From assembly GCA_045580145.1 (NCBI GenBank), contig JAZNNI010000020.1:1-13612 (forward strand): a stretch of 13,612 nt of DNA. The letters run 5' to 3'. The notes beneath the pieces are model-generated. The model was not told the DNA's origin. It worked only from the letters and a program-made list of their open reading frames with translations, and ran no database searches. Below, piece after piece: positions 13,061 to 13,612 of this stretch. The DNA comes from UBA1738 sp045580145 (lineage in GTDB: Bacteria > Bacillota > Clostridia > UBA1381). Each line of letters begins with the position of its first letter. Positions within the stretch are counted from its first letter, which is position 1. The position numbers were made by a program, and so were the translations under genes.

Positions 13061-13393
13061 TTATTTAGTTGCGTTATTTACGGCATTACCTGCATCTTTA
13101 ACTGCGTTGCCAACGCCGTCTGTAACACTTTTAACAGCATTACCGGCACCATCCATCATATCCTCAGCGGCATTATTGCCATTTGTACCATTGTTGGTTG
13201 TATTACCACCATTTGTTGCGCCATTGTTATTATTGGTTGTGTTGCCGTTATTAGTTGTTCCGTCACCGACATTTGCGTTGTCGGTCTGTGCGGGTGTTGG
13301 AGATGTACCGTTGTTCATATCATCGTTTCTTCCGCAACCTGCAAGAACCATTGTAGCAATAGCTGCAACAAGCATAATTTTTGTTTTACTCAT
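13061..13393 (-). CDS. Small low-complexity lipoprotein
   Basis: A 110-residue predicted lipoprotein. Residues 1-19 are a signal peptide (MSKTKIMLVAAIATMVLAG) ending in the lipobox LAGC, with C20 as the lipidated residue. Residues about 24-77 are an Asn/Thr/Gly-rich linker with repeated TTNN and TNNG units. The C-terminal third holds repeated GNAV blocks (GAGNAVKSV, GVGNAVKDA, AGNAVNNA) likely to form amphipathic helices. It would be anchored to the outer face of the membrane. The start is ATG 13393, 8 nt after AAAGGA (13407-13402); the ATG at 13402 touches that site and is rejected. It lies next to tuf on the same strand but behind the tuf terminator. No function is assignable. Confidence 0.82.
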   Translation of the reverse strand: MSKTKIMLVAAIATMVLAGCGRNDDMNNGTSPTPAQTDNANVGDGTTNNGNTTNNNNGATNGGNTTNNGTNGNNAAEDMMDGAGNAVKSVTDGVGNAVKDAGNAVNNATK

Positions 13394-13414
13394 ATTTAAC
13401 ATCCTTTCATAGTT

Positions 13415-13443
13415 GTTATATCAATATTATTTACAATTTTAAA
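13415..13443 (-). promoter_or_regulatory. Possible promoter of the lipoprotein gene
   Basis: On the - strand TTTAAA (13443-13438) and TATAAC (13420-13415) are separated by 17 nt. The -35 match is weak and the region is very AT-rich, so this is tentative. Transcription would begin just ahead of the AAAGGA site. Confidence 0.35.
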
Positions 13444-13478
13444 ATATTTATAATAAAATTAAAAATATTTTTGTAAAC

Positions 13479-13513
13479 AAAAAAGGTTTTTGCTATTAGC
13501 AAAAACCTTTTTT
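13479..13513 (-). terminator. Intrinsic terminator after tuf
   Basis: Arms 13479-13493 and 13499-13513 form a perfect 15-bp stem (A/T outer part, GGTTTTTGC / GCAAAAACC inner part) with a TATTA loop. On the - strand it ends in TTTTTTG and lies 25 nt beyond the tuf stop codon. Confidence 0.85.
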
Positions 13514-13537
13514 TGAAAAATTTAGTTTATCAAGCAA

Positions 13538-13612
13538 TTAAGCTTCTGTAACGTCAGAAACGACACCTGAACCTACTGTACGTCCACCTTCGCGGATAGC
13601 GAAACGGAGACC
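13538..13612 (-). CDS. tuf: Elongation factor Tu, C-terminal end (partial)
   Basis: The last 24 residues of EF-Tu are encoded from the right edge to the TAA at 13540-13538. They read GLRFAIREGGRTVGSGVVSD then VTEA, the highly conserved end of domain 3 of this GTPase, which delivers aminoacyl-tRNA to the ribosome. The 5' part lies outside the window. Confidence 0.95.
   Translation of the reverse strand, partial: GLRFAIREGGRTVGSGVVSDVTEA

Noticed and set aside
13055..13412. Two long + strand ORFs with hydrophobic, repetitive content
   Set aside because: They are antisense to the lipoprotein; the Asn/Thr repeats leave complementary frames open and give artificial hydrophobic residues.
1..13612. 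CRISPR array, tRNA or rRNA genes, complete insertion sequence or phage genes
   Set aside because: No regularly spaced repeats, cloverleaf-like segments, transposase or integrase motifs were seen on either strand by eye.

Overview
The window looks like a chromosome segment of a low-GC Bacillota, most likely a Clostridia. The reasons are AT-rich intergenic DNA, strong GGAGG-type ribosome binding sites, consensus sigma-A promoters, Rho-independent terminators, a lysine riboswitch ahead of lysA, and a clostridial-style lysA/asd/dapA/dapB order. All family names come from reading motifs by eye; no database search was run.

Layout. (1) 1-369 is a disturbed left edge. A fragment open to the left edge on the + strand faces a short membrane ORF on the - strand, and two well-formed divergent promoters overlap. 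(2) 370-3569 is a tightly packed four-gene operon, partly with ATGA overlaps: an SDR dehydrogenase, a divergent type I 3-dehydroquinate-dehydratase-like Schiff-base enzyme, a PIG3-type quinone/enone oxidoreductase and a metallo-beta-lactamase-fold hydrolase. The families would fit an oxidise, dehydrate, reduce, hydrolyse route on a cyclic polyol or hydroaromatic compound. I do not recognise the set as a named pathway, and it is the best candidate here for something undescribed. (3) 3570-4180 has no large gene. It holds the operon terminator, two further hairpins, a - strand promoter with a 22-codon ORF, and the leader of the next operon. (4) 4181-7207 encodes an OmpR-type response regulator, a membrane sensor kinase and thioredoxin reductase. 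A 15-residue leader ORF and a hairpin between the Shine-Dalgarno and the start precede the regulator. (5) 7237-12199 is the lysine/diaminopimelate block: promoter, L-box riboswitch with terminator and antiterminator, lysA, asd, dapA, dapB, and a SLOG/DUF1273-like gene overlapping dapB. (6) 12259-13031 is an XRE regulator divergent from a YbjN-like protein, with an inverted repeat between them. (7) 13061-13612 is a small Asn/Thr-rich lipoprotein and the 3' end of tuf (EF-Tu), both on the - strand.

How it fits together. The lysine block is a biosynthetic unit: asd and dapA/dapB feed the diaminopimelate route, and lysA makes lysine under direct control of lysine-sensing RNA. The two-component/trxB operon suggests an envelope or redox sensing circuit. 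The first operon reads as an accessory catabolic module.
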